Below, piece by piece: positions 9,046-18,734 of a stretch of 64,000 nt of DNA. The DNA is taken from positions 62,001 through 126,000 of the forward strand of contig PGCO01000002.1 in assembly GCA_002786355.1 (NCBI GenBank), written 5' to 3'. Source of the stretch: Sediminibacterium sp. FEMGT703S. Lineage in GTDB: Bacteria; Bacteroidota; Bacteroidia; Chitinophagales; Chitinophagaceae. Position numbers and translations under genes: made by a program. The notes under the pieces were generated by a model. The model was not told where the DNA came from. It was given only the letters and a program-made list of their open reading frames with translations, and did no database searches. Each line of letters starts with the position of its first letter. The first letter of the stretch is position 1.

Positions 9046-11220
9046 ATGAAATTTTTTGTATCCATTATTACAATTTTATATGGCTTTTGCTTACAAGCTC
9101 AAGAGAAATTACCTGCCAACAACCTATCTATAAAATTATTCATTAGAGATGCCGAAGAAAAAAAGCCTTTGGCAGGCGCTTCAGTGATGATCCCATCGTT
9201 AAAAAAAACCTTAGTAGCAGACAGCAATGGAGCTGCATTGTTTACACAAATACCTGCTGGAAAATATGCATTTAAGATCAGTTATATTGGATACGCTGAT
9301 CAAGAAATCATCATTGAGCTGCCTCAAAGTGAAGGCTTTTATGAAGTTTTATTAAGCCATGACGAAGAACACGAAGAGGAAGAAGAAGTAATTGTTACTG
9401 CAACTAGAATGAGTAGATCTATTGCAGATATTGTAACAAGAGTCGAAACGATTTCTGGAGAAGAATTGACAGAGAAAGGGAATATGAAACCGGGAGATAT
9501 TAGGATGTTATTGAATGAAAGTACAGGAATTCAAACACAACAAACATCGGCAACTTCCTATAATTCGAGCATTCGTATTCAAGGTTTAGATGGGAGGTAC
9601 ACCCAAATACTCAGAGATGGATTCCCTTTGTACGCGGGCTTTTCAGGTGGATTAAGTCTTATGCAAGTAGCCCCCTTAGATTTAAAACAAATTGAAGTAA
9701 TTAAAGGATCTTCCTCTACTTTGTATGGTGGAGGAGCGATTGCTGGATTAGTCAATTTGGTTTCTAAAACTCCCACAAATGAAAAGGAATTAAGTTTCTT
9801 GGCAAATGCTACAACTGTAGGCGGACTAGACCTAAGTAGTTTTTACAGTAAAAAATTCAATAAAATAGGTCTTACTGTTTTTGGATCACGAAATACTTCC
9901 AATGCATATGATCCAGCTGCTTTAGGGTTATCTGCTATTCCAAAATTTGAGCGTTATACCATTCATCCAAGGTTGTTTTTTTATGGCAATAAAACCAATG
10001 CAAATTTTGGTGTCAATTATATTACTGAGAAAAGGCTAGGAGGGAGTATGGATTATATTAAGAATGGCAGTTTAGGCTATTTTGAAAATAATCAAACCAA
10101 CAGATTGACTACTCAATTTCAATTAACACATCAAATAAACGAGCAATCTAATTTCGTATTTAAAAACAGCTATAGCCGATTCAACAGATCCATTCAAATT
10201 CCTTCTTATGAATTTAAAGGGCTTCAGCAAACCAGCTTTTCTGAAGCTACTTATCAATATAAAGCAACAAAACAGGATTGGATTATTGGAGCCAATTTTA
10301 TGAGTGATCATTTTAAAGAAATGAGTCAAATGGTTGCTAACCCTAAAGATTATCAATTTAATTCTTGGGGAATCTTTATTCAAAATACTTGGCAGGCAAG
10401 CGAAAAGGTAAGTATAGAAACTGGATTAAGAGGAGATTATGTAAAGCAATTTGGATTTGAATTATTACCCAGAATTGCATTCATGCTAAAAGCAAATTCG
10501 CAATTTACTTTTAGATTAGGAGGGGGCATGGGCTATAAAACACCTACTATTTTTAATGAGGAAGCAGAGAAATTGCATTTTCGATTTATACGCCCGATTG
10601 ACCAATTAATTGCTACCAATGAACGATCTATTGGAGGAAATTTTGACATTAATTTTCGTACAAGAATTGGAGAGATTGGCCTTACACTGAATCATCTATT
10701 CTTTTATACTAGGTTAAATTCTCCCCTTGTATTAGTAAACAGTGGCACTAGTTCATCTTTTGTAAACGCCAATGGGTTTATCAGTACAAAAGGAATGGAA
10801 ACCAATATGAGATTGAGTTACAACGACTTTAAATTATTTATAGGTTACACTTATGCCGATGTAAATACCCATTTCAATAATGTAAAAAACTGGTCCCCAT
10901 TAACGTCTAAACACAGGGTGAACAATGTGCTGATGTATGAAAAAGAAGGTAAATTCAAGATTGGTGCTGAAGCCTACTTTTTTAGCCCTCAACAATTAAA
11001 CGATGGAGCATTGGGAAAATCTTATTGGATTTTTGGACTAATGGCCGAAAAGATTTGGAATAACTTCTCCCTGTTCATCAACTTCGAAAATTTCACAGAT
11101 ACTAGACAAACCAGATTTGATACCATTTTTACTGGGTCAATGAATAACCCCAACTTTAGAGATATATATGCTCCTGTAGATGGATTTGTGGTAAATGGTG
11201 GGCTCAAATTGAAGTTATAA
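9046..11220 (+). CDS. TonB-dependent outer-membrane receptor
   Basis: 724 residues from ATG 9046, chosen because it begins a proper signal peptide (MKFFVSIITILYGFCLQAQ); an in-frame TTG at 9031 only adds five residues. Order of domains: carboxypeptidase-D-like beta-sandwich at about 26-100 (DAEEKKPLAGASVMIP ... GKYAFKISYIGYADQEI), plug domain at about 110-240 (IRIQGLDGRYTQILRDGFPL, IEVIKGSSSTLYGGGAIAGLVN), then the 22-strand beta-barrel ending in a hydrophobic C-terminus (GLKLKL). Such receptors take up metal chelates, vitamins or oligosaccharides with TonB energy. No SusD partner or other substrate clue is adjacent. Confidence 0.93.
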   Translation: MKFFVSIITILYGFCLQAQEKLPANNLSIKLFIRDAEEKKPLAGASVMIPSLKKTLVADSNGAALFTQIPAGKYAFKISYIGYADQEIIIELPQSEGFYEVLLSHDEEHEEEEEVIVTATRMSRSIADIVTRVETISGEELTEKGNMKPGDIRMLLNESTGIQTQQTSATSYNSSIRIQGLDGRYTQILRDGFPLYAGFSGGLSLMQVAPLDLKQIEVIKGSSSTLYGGGAIAGLVNLVSKTPTNEKELSFLANATTVGGLDLSSFYSKKFNKIGLTVFGSRNTSNAYDPAALGLSAIPKFERYTIHPRLFFYGNKTNANFGVNYITEKRLGGSMDYIKNGSLGYFENNQTNRLTTQFQLTHQINEQSNFVFKNSYSRFNRSIQIPSYEFKGLQQTSFSEATYQYKATKQDWIIGANFMSDHFKEMSQMVANPKDYQFNSWGIFIQNTWQASEKVSIETGLRGDYVKQFGFELLPRIAFMLKANSQFTFRLGGGMGYKTPTIFNEEAEKLHFRFIRPIDQLIATNERSIGGNFDINFRTRIGEIGLTLNHLFFYTRLNSPLVLVNSGTSSSFVNANGFISTKGMETNMRLSYNDFKLFIGYTYADVNTHFNNVKNWSPLTSKHRVNNVLMYEKEGKFKIGAEAYFFSPQQLNDGALGKSYWIFGLMAEKIWNNFSLFINFENFTDTRQTRFDTIFTGSMNNPNFRDIYAPVDGFVVNGGLKLKL

Positions 11221-11224
11221 AAAA

Positions 11225-11249
11225 GCCTCACCTGAATTTCAGGTGAGGC
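11225..11249. terminator. Bidirectional hairpin terminator between TonB receptor and groEL
   Basis: Perfect 11-bp stem (arms 11225-11235 and 11239-11249) with a 3-base ATT loop, lying between the convergent stops at 11220 and 11275. A-run on the left gives a U-tract for the minus-strand transcript; on the plus side the U-tract is poor. Confidence 0.7.
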
Positions 11250-11274
11250 CGTATAACTATTGATTGAAATAGTA

Positions 11275-12909
11275 TTAATAACCCATTCCACCCATATCAG
11301 GAGCACCACCGTGTGCATGAGGAGCTTCAGGCTTTGGCTTATCAGCAATTACACACTCTGTTGTTAACAACATTGCAGCAATTGAAGCAGCATTCTCTAA
11401 AGCAACACGAGTTACTTTGGTAGGATCAATTACACCTGCTTTAAACAAGTTCTCATAAACTTCAGTACGAGCATTGAAACCAAAATCACCCTTGCCTTCT
11501 TTAATTTTTTGAACAACAATAGAACCTTCGATTCCGCTGTTGATTACAATTTGACGCAATGGCTCTTCAATAGCTCTTTTCACAATTTGAATACCAGTTA
11601 ATTCGTCTTCGTTAGCACCTTTCAACTTCTCTAAGCTTTCTACCGCGCGAATGTAAGCAACACCACCACCTGGTACAATACCTTCTTCAACAGCTGCTCT
11701 TGTAGCATGTAAAGCATCGTCTACACGGTCTTTCTTTTCTTTCATTTCAACTTCTGTTGCAGCACCTACATAAAGAACTGCTACACCACCGCTTAATTTA
11801 GCTAAACGCTCTTGCAATTTCTCGCGATCGTAGTCTGAAGTGGTATTTTCTACCTGAGCTTTAATTTGATTTACTCTTGCAGTGATATCAGCTTTTTTAC
11901 CTTTACCGCCTACAACAATGGTATTATCCTTGTCAATAGTGATAGAAGCAGCTTGGCCTAAATAAGTAAGGTCTGCATTTTCTAATTTGAAGCCTTGCTC
12001 TTCACTAATTACAGTACCTGCAGTTAGGATAGCAATATCAGTTAACATTTCTTTTCTACGGTCACCAAAACCTGGTGCTTTAACAGCAGCCACTTTAATG
12101 GTACCACGTAATTTATTCACTACTAAAGTAGCCAATGCTTCCCCTTCTAAATCTTCAGCAATAATTACCAAAGGACGTCCGGTTTGAGCTACTTTCTCAA
12201 GAATATGTAAGATATCTTTCATAGCGCTGATCTTCTTATCGTAGATCAAAATGTATGGATTCTGCATTTCAGCTTCCATTTTTTCGCTATTGGTTACAAA
12301 GTAAGGAGAGATATAACCGCGATCGAATTGCATACCTTCTACTACATCAACTGTAGTATCGGTACCTTTCGCTTCTTCTACAGTAATTACCCCTTCTTTA
12401 CCCACTTTAGCCATTGCTGTAGCAATTAACTTACCAATTTCGCTATCACTGTTTGCAGAAATGGTCGCTACTTGCTCAATTTTTTTAGAGTCGTTGCCTA
12501 CAGCTTGAGACTGTGCTCTTAAGCTATCAACCACTTTAGCAACTGCTTTATCAATACCACGCTTTAAATCCATTGGATTAGCACCAGCAGCAACATTCTT
12601 TAACCCTTCGCTGATGATTGCTTGTGCAAGTACAGTTGCGGTAGTAGTTCCATCACCTGCAATGTCTGCAGTTTTAGAAGCTACTTCCTTAACCATTTGA
12701 GCACCCATATTTTCAATTGCATCTTCTAATTCAATTTCTTTTGCAACAGAAACACCATCTTTAGTAACAGAAGGTGCGCCAAATTTTTTCTCAATAACCA
12801 CATTACGACCTTTTGGTCCTAAGGTTACTTTAACTGCGTTGGCAAGGGTGTCAACGCCTTTCTTCATTTTATTTCTAGCTTCAATATCAAAGAAAATTTG
12901 CTTAGCCAT
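11275..12909 (-). CDS. groL: Chaperonin GroEL
   Basis: 544 residues, standard length. It starts [20 protein letters not shown] and contains the nucleotide-binding [17 protein letters not shown] and [13 protein letters not shown] motifs, [13 protein letters not shown] near 405, and the short GGM-type tail ([11 protein letters not shown]). It is the cytoplasmic 14-mer folding chamber that works with GroES. It is 34 bp downstream of groES in the usual groESL operon. Confidence 0.99.
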   Translation of the reverse strand: MAKQIFFDIEARNKMKKGVDTLANAVKVTLGPKGRNVVIEKKFGAPSVTKDGVSVAKEIELEDAIENMGAQMVKEVASKTADIAGDGTTTATVLAQAIISEGLKNVAAGANPMDLKRGIDKAVAKVVDSLRAQSQAVGNDSKKIEQVATISANSDSEIGKLIATAMAKVGKEGVITVEEAKGTDTTVDVVEGMQFDRGYISPYFVTNSEKMEAEMQNPYILIYDKKISAMKDILHILEKVAQTGRPLVIIAEDLEGEALATLVVNKLRGTIKVAAVKAPGFGDRRKEMLTDIAILTAGTVISEEQGFKLENADLTYLGQAASITIDKDNTIVVGGKGKKADITARVNQIKAQVENTTSDYDREKLQERLAKLSGGVAVLYVGAATEVEMKEKKDRVDDALHATRAAVEEGIVPGGGVAYIRAVESLEKLKGANEDELTGIQIVKRAIEEPLRQIVINSGIEGSIVVQKIKEGKGDFGFNARTEVYENLFKAGVIDPTKVTRVALENAASIAAMLLTTECVIADKPKPEAPHAHGGAPDMGGMGY

Positions 12910-12943
12910 ATTTGTAGTTTTACAATTTTAGAAATGATAATAA

Positions 12944-13225
12944 TTAAAGAATCGCCAAAAGATCACTTTCTCTCATGATCAATAAGTCTTGTCCCTCAAT
13001 TTGAACTTCAGTACCTGCGTACTTGCCATACAATACAGTGTCACCTACTTTTACGGTCATTGGCTCATCTGTTTTACCTTTTCCGGCAGCAACGATTACA
13101 CCACGTTGTGGCTTTTCTTTTGCAGTATCAGGGATAATGATTCCACCGGCTGTTTTTTCTTCAGCAGCAGCAGGCTTTACAAGAACTCTGTCGTGCAGAG
13201 GAGTAACGTTGATTTTCTTAGCCAT
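12944..13225 (-). CDS. groS: Co-chaperonin GroES
   Basis: 93 residues. It shows the full family pattern: [42 protein letters not shown], with the mobile loop around residues 20-33 that binds GroEL, and the closing [16 protein letters not shown]. It forms the heptameric lid of the GroEL chamber and leads the groESL operon. The upstream region holds a sigma-54-like site rather than a recognisable CIRCE element. Confidence 0.99.
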   Translation of the reverse strand: MAKKINVTPLHDRVLVKPAAAEEKTAGGIIIPDTAKEKPQRGVIVAAGKGKTDEPMTVKVGDTVLYGKYAGTEVQIEGQDLLIMRESDLLAIL

Positions 13226-13268
13226 ACGTTATTGATTTTGGTTAGTTGTTTAAAATTTACTGAGTGAT

Positions 13269-13284
13269 TGCTATAATTATGCCA
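13269..13284 (-). promoter_or_regulatory. Sigma-54-like -24/-12 promoter upstream of groES
   Basis: The minus strand reads TGGCATAATTATAGCA: GG and GC are separated by exactly 10 bases, as in sigma-54 promoters (TGGCAcg-N4-TTGCa), with one mismatch in the -12 half. The predicted start would be about 33 bases before the groES ATG. A weaker sigma-A-type -7 (TAAATTTT, 13252-13259) overlaps the leader, so this is a candidate only. Confidence 0.4.
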
Positions 13285-13445
13285 GAGCGTCATTTCAGCC
13301 AATTTTTCAGTTATTGGTTTAAAAAACGAAGCTAAAACGCTGTTGTTGACAGAATTATCTTGTTAAGAAAGAGATGACTTATATCAAGAGTGCCAAAATT
13401 TCACCAGAATCAACAATTATCAAGTCAAAATAAACGATAAATCCC

Positions 13446-13453
13446 TACCTTCG
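13446..13453 (+). promoter_or_regulatory. -7 promoter element (TACCTTCG) for nusB
   Basis: TACCTTCG differs from TAnnTTTG at one base and lies 26 bases before the nusB ATG at 13480. No convincing -33 TTG was found. Confidence 0.4.
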
Positions 13454-13479
13454 CGCTGCTCAAAAAAAGTTCTTGTTTA

Positions 13480-14400
13480 ATGATTAGCAGAAGAAATATC
13501 CGCGTAAAAGTGATGCAGTTGCTCTATATGATTGAAGCCGCGGATTCCACTAATACGTTTCAGCATCCCGTTCAAACACTAGAGAAACAAATGGATAAAA
13601 GCAGGGAACTTTTTGTTTACCTGATTTATTTTATTGCCGAAGTTGCCCGTTATGCAGAAACCAGTGCACAAAAAAGGGCTTCCAAAAACCTTCCTAGCAC
13701 CGCAGACCTCAATGTAAATATCAAAATTGCAGGCAATGATTTTATTTGGAATCTTTTAGAAAACAAGGGGTATCAACAATGTTTAGAAAAAGATCATCCT
13801 GAAAAATTATTAGACAAAGAATTAGTAAGTAAAGTGTATAAAGCATTATCAGAAAATGCGGTATATCAAGTTTACATTACTGAAGACAGCAGAGACAAAG
13901 GAAAGGAAAGAGAAATTATAAAATTGATATTCAGCGAGTTAATGCTTCCTAATGAGAATTTTATTTCGCATATTGAAGAGCATTTCAACAACTGGGACGA
14001 CGACGCAGAAATGATGGAGCAATTGGTATTGACTTATATTCAAAAGCCAAAATCAATTCAATTTAACGAAATCATGAGTCCTGATAAATGGGAGTTTGCA
14101 AAAACCCTATTAAAAACGGCTATCGACAAAAAAGAATATTGTGCTGAATTAATCAAACCAAAATTAAAAAACTGGGATGCCGAGCGAATTGCTCAATTAG
14201 ATATGGTATTGATGCGAATGGGCTTATGTGAATTGTTGTATTTTGACACAATTCCTACCAAAGTGACCATCAATGAATACATCGACTTAGCAAAAGAGTA
14301 TAGCACTGCACAAAGTGGACAGTTCGTAAATGGAATTTTAGATAATATTCACAAAGAATTGGTAACTGAAGGCAAGATTCAGAAAGTAAGTTTCAAGTAA
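13480..14400 (+). CDS. nusB: Transcription antitermination protein NusB (long form)
   Basis: 306 residues, about twice the length of the E. coli protein. The N-terminus (ISRRNIRVKVMQLLYMIEAAD) and the C-terminal half (KTAIDKKEYCAELIKPKLKNWDAERIAQLDMVLMRMGLCEL ... VTINEYIDLAKEYSTAQSGQFVNGILDNI) carry the NusB fold, with a long helical insertion at about 45-190. Long NusB proteins of this kind are usual in Bacteroidota. NusB with NusE/S10 binds boxA RNA to prevent termination in rRNA operons. It heads a plus-strand run with yajC and coaE. Confidence 0.93.
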   Translation: MISRRNIRVKVMQLLYMIEAADSTNTFQHPVQTLEKQMDKSRELFVYLIYFIAEVARYAETSAQKRASKNLPSTADLNVNIKIAGNDFIWNLLENKGYQQCLEKDHPEKLLDKELVSKVYKALSENAVYQVYITEDSRDKGKEREIIKLIFSELMLPNENFISHIEEHFNNWDDDAEMMEQLVLTYIQKPKSIQFNEIMSPDKWEFAKTLLKTAIDKKEYCAELIKPKLKNWDAERIAQLDMVLMRMGLCELLYFDTIPTKVTINEYIDLAKEYSTAQSGQFVNGILDNIHKELVTEGKIQKVSFK

Positions 14401-14437
14401 TTCCTTTTAATTTGTAAATTATTTAAACAAAGAATAT

Positions 14438-14776
14438 ATGTTATTGAACGCGTTGACTATTTTAGCTGCCGACCCTAAACAGGGTGGTACTGTACAATTA
14501 ATTATGATGGGTGCCATTATTTTGGTATTCTGGTTGTTCATGATTAGACCTCAAGCAAAAAAAGCAAAAGAACAAAAGAAGTTCATAGATAATTTGTCTA
14601 AGGGTGATAAAATTGTAACCATTGCTGGTATCCACGGTGTGGTAAATAAAATTAACGAGGACGGAACTTTACAATTAGAAGTTACTCCTGGTAGTTATTT
14701 GAAAATTGAGAAATCTGCTTTAAGCATGGAGTGGACTGCAGCAATCAACAAGCCTACGGTTGAAGAGAAAAAATAA
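14438..14776 (+). CDS. yajC: Preprotein translocase subunit YajC
   Basis: 112 residues: one N-terminal membrane helix at about 21-41 (IMMGAIILVFWLFMIRPQAKKAKEQKKF) followed by the YajC soluble domain (GDKIVTIAGIHGVVNKINEDGTLQLEV). It is a small accessory subunit of the SecDF-YajC complex in the inner membrane. Here it is about 7 kb away from secDF, behind nusB (37-bp gap). Confidence 0.95.
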   Translation: MLLNALTILAADPKQGGTVQLIMMGAIILVFWLFMIRPQAKKAKEQKKFIDNLSKGDKIVTIAGIHGVVNKINEDGTLQLEVTPGSYLKIEKSALSMEWTAAINKPTVEEKK

Positions 14777-14825
14777 TTTAGCATCTGGGTTTCCTAGTAG
14801 CTAATTTTTATACCTTAATTTTATG

Positions 14826-14856
14826 TCCTGCAAGATTCAAACTTGCAGGATTTTTT
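14826..14856 (+). terminator. Terminator-like hairpin abutting the coaE start codon
   Basis: Perfect 9-bp stem (14826-14834 with 14842-14850, loop of 7) followed immediately by six T residues (14851-14856) and then the coaE ATG at 14857. It looks like an intrinsic terminator after yajC, but its position leaves no room for an ordinary coaE ribosome site outside the hairpin. Confidence 0.65.
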
Positions 14857-15435
14857 ATGCGCAGTATAGGACTTACCGGCGGAATAGGAAGTGGCAAATC
14901 AATCGTTGCAAAAATATTCAGAACACTTGGGGTTCCTGTATTAGACGCAGATGCATTGGCTAAAAAAATAATGTTGGAAAACGAAGCGGTTAAAGCGCAA
15001 ATACTCGCCGCATTTGGTACTGAATCATACAATGATCAAGGTCTCAATCGATCTTTTATTTCCAATATTGTTTTTAAAGACCCATTCCAATTAGAGGTTT
15101 TAAATTCGATTGTACACCCCGCTACCATTGAAGCGGGAAAGAAATGGGCATTGGAACAAAATGCACCTTATACCATAAAAGAAGCAGCATTATTTTTTGA
15201 ATCAGGCTCATCTGATGGAATGGATTTAATTATTGGAGTATATGCCCCAGATGCATTGCGCATTCAACGTGTAATGCATAGAGACCAAACTAGTAGGGAA
15301 GAAGTCTTGAACAGAATGAAACATCAAATCAGTCAAACGATTAAAATGAAGCTTTGCGATAAAGTAATTGTAAACGACGAGCAATCTCTATTGATTCCAC
15401 AAGTATTGAAATTGCATAAATTGTTGTGTAATTAA
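14857..15435 (+). CDS. coaE: Dephospho-CoA kinase
   Basis: 192 residues. The P-loop is GLTGGIGSGKSIVAK at residues 5-19, followed by LDADALAKKIM and the lid region RIQRVMHRDQTSREEVLNRMKHQ. It phosphorylates the 3'-OH of dephospho-CoA with ATP, the last step of CoA synthesis, in the cytoplasm. The start is fixed by the family N-terminus (MRSIGLTGG), which places the ATG right after a terminator-like hairpin. Confidence 0.97.
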   Translation: MRSIGLTGGIGSGKSIVAKIFRTLGVPVLDADALAKKIMLENEAVKAQILAAFGTESYNDQGLNRSFISNIVFKDPFQLEVLNSIVHPATIEAGKKWALEQNAPYTIKEAALFFESGSSDGMDLIIGVYAPDALRIQRVMHRDQTSREEVLNRMKHQISQTIKMKLCDKVIVNDEQSLLIPQVLKLHKLLCN

Positions 15436-15480
15436 CACTATTGAAATCTTTAAATTTTTAACCTAGGATGTAAACAAATA

Positions 15481-18400
15481 TTGGAATGTATTTGTATATA
15501 TGTAAATTTTCATTTGTCAAAAGTTACCTTTTTACTCTTTATCGGGATGGTTTCAAGCTTTACTTGTTTACCACAAAAAGGTGCTAATTGGCACTTTGGT
15601 AGTGGCGCAGCACTAAAGTTTGCATCCACTGGACCAACTGTAGTTGATAATAGTAACATCAACACTTCAGAAGGGTGTGCTACTATGAGTGATGAAAAAG
15701 GAAACTTGTTATTTTACACCGATGGTGTAACTGTTTGGGATAAGAATAACAATATAATGTTCAATGGAACTGGACTGAGAGGGGGATCATCCTCATCCCA
15801 ATCATCAATTGTAGTTCCTGCTCCTGGTAATTTTAAAAAATACTACATATTTACGTCAGTTCAAGTTGAAAGTGCCTCTTTGCAACGCGAATATTGTTAC
15901 AATTTGGTAGATATGGGACTTAGGGGTGGTTTGGGAGAAGTTATTGAGAAAAATGTTGTTTTCGATACTGCCTGTAGTGAAAGATTAACTGCAGCGAATA
16001 ATACCAATAATACCGATTTTTGGATTATTACAAACTCTATTCGTTCAAACACTTTTAAATCATTTGCACTAACGGCATCTGGATTAAGCAAATTACCAAT
16101 AATCAGTAATATTGGAGACACTATTGACCCAGGTATAGGAATGTGTAAAGTGTCCCCAAATGGTAAATGGTTAATTCAAACATTTACAAGACCAAATGGA
16201 TTAGGTTCAGCTCAATTATTCACTTTCAATGCTAGTACTGGTCGAATCTCAAATCCAATTAGGCTAAACTCAATTTTCAATTGCACTTATGGTTGTGCTT
16301 TCTCACCAAATAGCAATCGACTATATTTGGGTGCAGGATTTAATTGTGCAGGAAATCCAATTAATACTTTTATTCAGTATACTTTAGCCAATCCCACCGA
16401 ATCTTTCATACAAGGTTCAAGAACGACCATCACAATCAATTCACCCTCTGCTTCTTTGTTTGTAGGAGATTTATCGTTAGCATTAGACGATAGACTATAT
16501 CTAGCTAGAGTAGGGCAAAGACTTTCTAGATTTGAAAATCCAAATGACACCGGGACAAATTTAATTTTTACTGATACAGCTGTATTATTTGTTAGTCCGA
16601 GAAGAGTGAATCTTGGCTTACCCAATTTTTATAACAGTATTAATCTTCCACCGCCTTCAATTAAAATTGAAAAAGAGTCATGTCTTACTTACAAATTTTC
16701 TTTCCCATCAAGTAAAGACTATTCATTTAATGGTATCTATTCTTGGAACTTTGGTGATGGTACGATAATAAATACTGATTCAATACCTATACACTCATTT
16801 AAGAGGTCTGCTAATGATAGTTTTTTTGTTACTTTAAATTTCAGGTCCCCAGATAATAGCGTAAGTGTTAACCAACAAATCATTTTGACATTACCCCCTA
16901 AACCAATAGCAGATTTTGTTGTGAATTCTAACGGATGCATCAATACTGCTTTAAATTTGAATAGCAATTCATCTTCAGCAAACGGTGGAATAATTAAATT
17001 CAATTGGTCACTTGGAGATGGCACCACGAGTTCATTAGCTCAGCTTAACAAAAAATACAATGATACAGGTATTTATAATATTAAATTAGTTGTTACTGAC
17101 ACTTTCGGCTGTGTATCAGACACCAATTCCATTTCCGTTAATTTAAACAAAAAAGTAACAGCTAACTTTAATTTACAAGGAGCATATTGTGCTGAAACGC
17201 CTTTACAAATGAATGATTCGTCCAAAACAATCAATACAACAATCTCTAACTGGAAATATTTTTGGAATAATAACAATAGTTTCACTTCTACATTAAGTGG
17301 CAACTTTTCGCCAATTTTTGCAAAAGAAGAACTCTATTCAATTAAGTTAGTCGTGAGTACTATTGAGGGTTGTATTAGCGATACAGTTACCAAAAACTAT
17401 TTTATTTATAACCGGCCTACCGCTAATTTTCTTTTACCAAAAAATTGCGTCTTGGATGTGAGTAATTTCATAAACACATCAAGTTTAGCTGGCAGATCAA
17501 TTATTAATTCTTATAAATGGGACTTTGGAATCAGTGAAATTTTAAGTGATACATCTATTCTCACTAACCCAAGTTATAAATATACAGCCGCAAAATCCTA
17601 TCCTGTAAAACTATTTGTGATAAGTAACCAAGGCTGCACTGATTCAATAATTCAAAATTTTACAGTAAATGGCGCCATTCCAATTGCTAAGGTATCTTTT
17701 GCAGAAGACCCTGTATGCAGTGGTGATAGTGTAGTTTTACAAAACCAAAGTAGTGTAAATTTCGGTGATATTACAAAAATGGAAATTACTTGGGGAACAA
17801 ATTTATCAATTGACGATAACCCTACAAGGAATAATAATTACAAGTTTAAATTTACTGAATTTGGAACACCTTCAACAATTACTCAACCAATACGAATAAA
17901 AGCTTTTAGTGGAATTAGTTGCTTCGCTGAGATTGATACAATAATTGTTTTAAAAGCTCAGCCTAAAGTGAATTTTATAATACCAGTTGATTCAATTTGT
18001 GGAAATAATTTACCAATAAATCTTGACCAAGGAAAAGAGCTAAATGGCGCTTTTGGAATATTTAGTTATACAGGTAATGGAGTAAGAAAAGTTAATTCAA
18101 ATGAATACCAATTTATTCCAAAGAGTGTTTTGCAAAATACAAGAGCTGCGATAAAATACCAATATAGCACACCACTTGGTTGTATTGATAGTATTACAAG
18201 ATTTATAACAGTATTGCCATTCCCAAGTGCCAATGCAGGTCCTGATAGAATAAAGATTAGAGGCGACAGCATTATTATTAATGCATCGGTAGTTGGGGCT
18301 GTTAATAACATTCTTTGGACCCCAATTTCGCTTGTAAATAACCCTAATATTTTGCAACCAACTGTAAAAACAATTAATAACGCAAGTTTACTACTCTCTG

Positions 18401-18720
18401 TAAATAATAATTTGGGGTGTGCTGATACGAGTAGTATGCGAATTACAGTAGTAGATCCAATAAAACCTCCCAATTCGTTTAGCCCAAACTCTGACGGAAT
18501 CAACGACACATGGATTATTCCTAATATCAGCTTATTCCCAAATTGTAAAGTTGCAGTTTTTAACAGAACTGGACAGCTAGTTTATGAAAGTATTGGCTAT
18601 AACAATCCTTGGAATGGACAATTAAATAACCAGCCACTTCCTGCTGCAACTTATTATTATATAATTAACTTATCACCAAACAAACCAATTCTTAGTGGAT
18701 GGATACAAATTTTTAGATAA
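15481..18720 (+). CDS. Large secreted PKD-domain protein with T9SS type B sorting domain
   Basis: 1079 residues from TTG 15481; TTG 15514 is an equally plausible start, and both put a hydrophobic signal (KVTFLLFIGMVSSFTCLP) at the N-terminus. Residues about 30-370 form a propeller-like region (KGANWHFGSGAALKF, SSIVVPAPGNFKKYYIFTS). PKD-type beta-sandwiches follow near 420-460, 505-550 and 675-720 (FNWSLGDGTT, YKWDFG). The last 85 residues are a type IX secretion type B sorting domain (NSFSPNSDGINDTW, VFNRTGQLVYES, PAATYYYIINL). It should be exported by Sec and T9SS to the cell surface or medium. Ligand or function unknown. Confidence 0.85.
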   Translation: MECICIYVNFHLSKVTFLLFIGMVSSFTCLPQKGANWHFGSGAALKFASTGPTVVDNSNINTSEGCATMSDEKGNLLFYTDGVTVWDKNNNIMFNGTGLRGGSSSSQSSIVVPAPGNFKKYYIFTSVQVESASLQREYCYNLVDMGLRGGLGEVIEKNVVFDTACSERLTAANNTNNTDFWIITNSIRSNTFKSFALTASGLSKLPIISNIGDTIDPGIGMCKVSPNGKWLIQTFTRPNGLGSAQLFTFNASTGRISNPIRLNSIFNCTYGCAFSPNSNRLYLGAGFNCAGNPINTFIQYTLANPTESFIQGSRTTITINSPSASLFVGDLSLALDDRLYLARVGQRLSRFENPNDTGTNLIFTDTAVLFVSPRRVNLGLPNFYNSINLPPPSIKIEKESCLTYKFSFPSSKDYSFNGIYSWNFGDGTIINTDSIPIHSFKRSANDSFFVTLNFRSPDNSVSVNQQIILTLPPKPIADFVVNSNGCINTALNLNSNSSSANGGIIKFNWSLGDGTTSSLAQLNKKYNDTGIYNIKLVVTDTFGCVSDTNSISVNLNKKVTANFNLQGAYCAETPLQMNDSSKTINTTISNWKYFWNNNNSFTSTLSGNFSPIFAKEELYSIKLVVSTIEGCISDTVTKNYFIYNRPTANFLLPKNCVLDVSNFINTSSLAGRSIINSYKWDFGISEILSDTSILTNPSYKYTAAKSYPVKLFVISNQGCTDSIIQNFTVNGAIPIAKVSFAEDPVCSGDSVVLQNQSSVNFGDITKMEITWGTNLSIDDNPTRNNNYKFKFTEFGTPSTITQPIRIKAFSGISCFAEIDTIIVLKAQPKVNFIIPVDSICGNNLPINLDQGKELNGAFGIFSYTGNGVRKVNSNEYQFIPKSVLQNTRAAIKYQYSTPLGCIDSITRFITVLPFPSANAGPDRIKIRGDSIIINASVVGAVNNILWTPISLVNNPNILQPTVKTINNASLLLSVNNNLGCADTSSMRITVVDPIKPPNSFSPNSDGINDTWIIPNISLFPNCKVAVFNRTGQLVYESIGYNNPWNGQLNNQPLPAATYYYIINLSPNKPILSGWIQIFR

Positions 18721-18734
18721 AGTGGATCTTTAAT

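Noticed and set aside
15897..18509. Minus-strand open frames inside the large T9SS protein gene
   Set aside because: The sense frame is continuous with PKD domains and a sorting domain; the antisense frames show no domain or start context.
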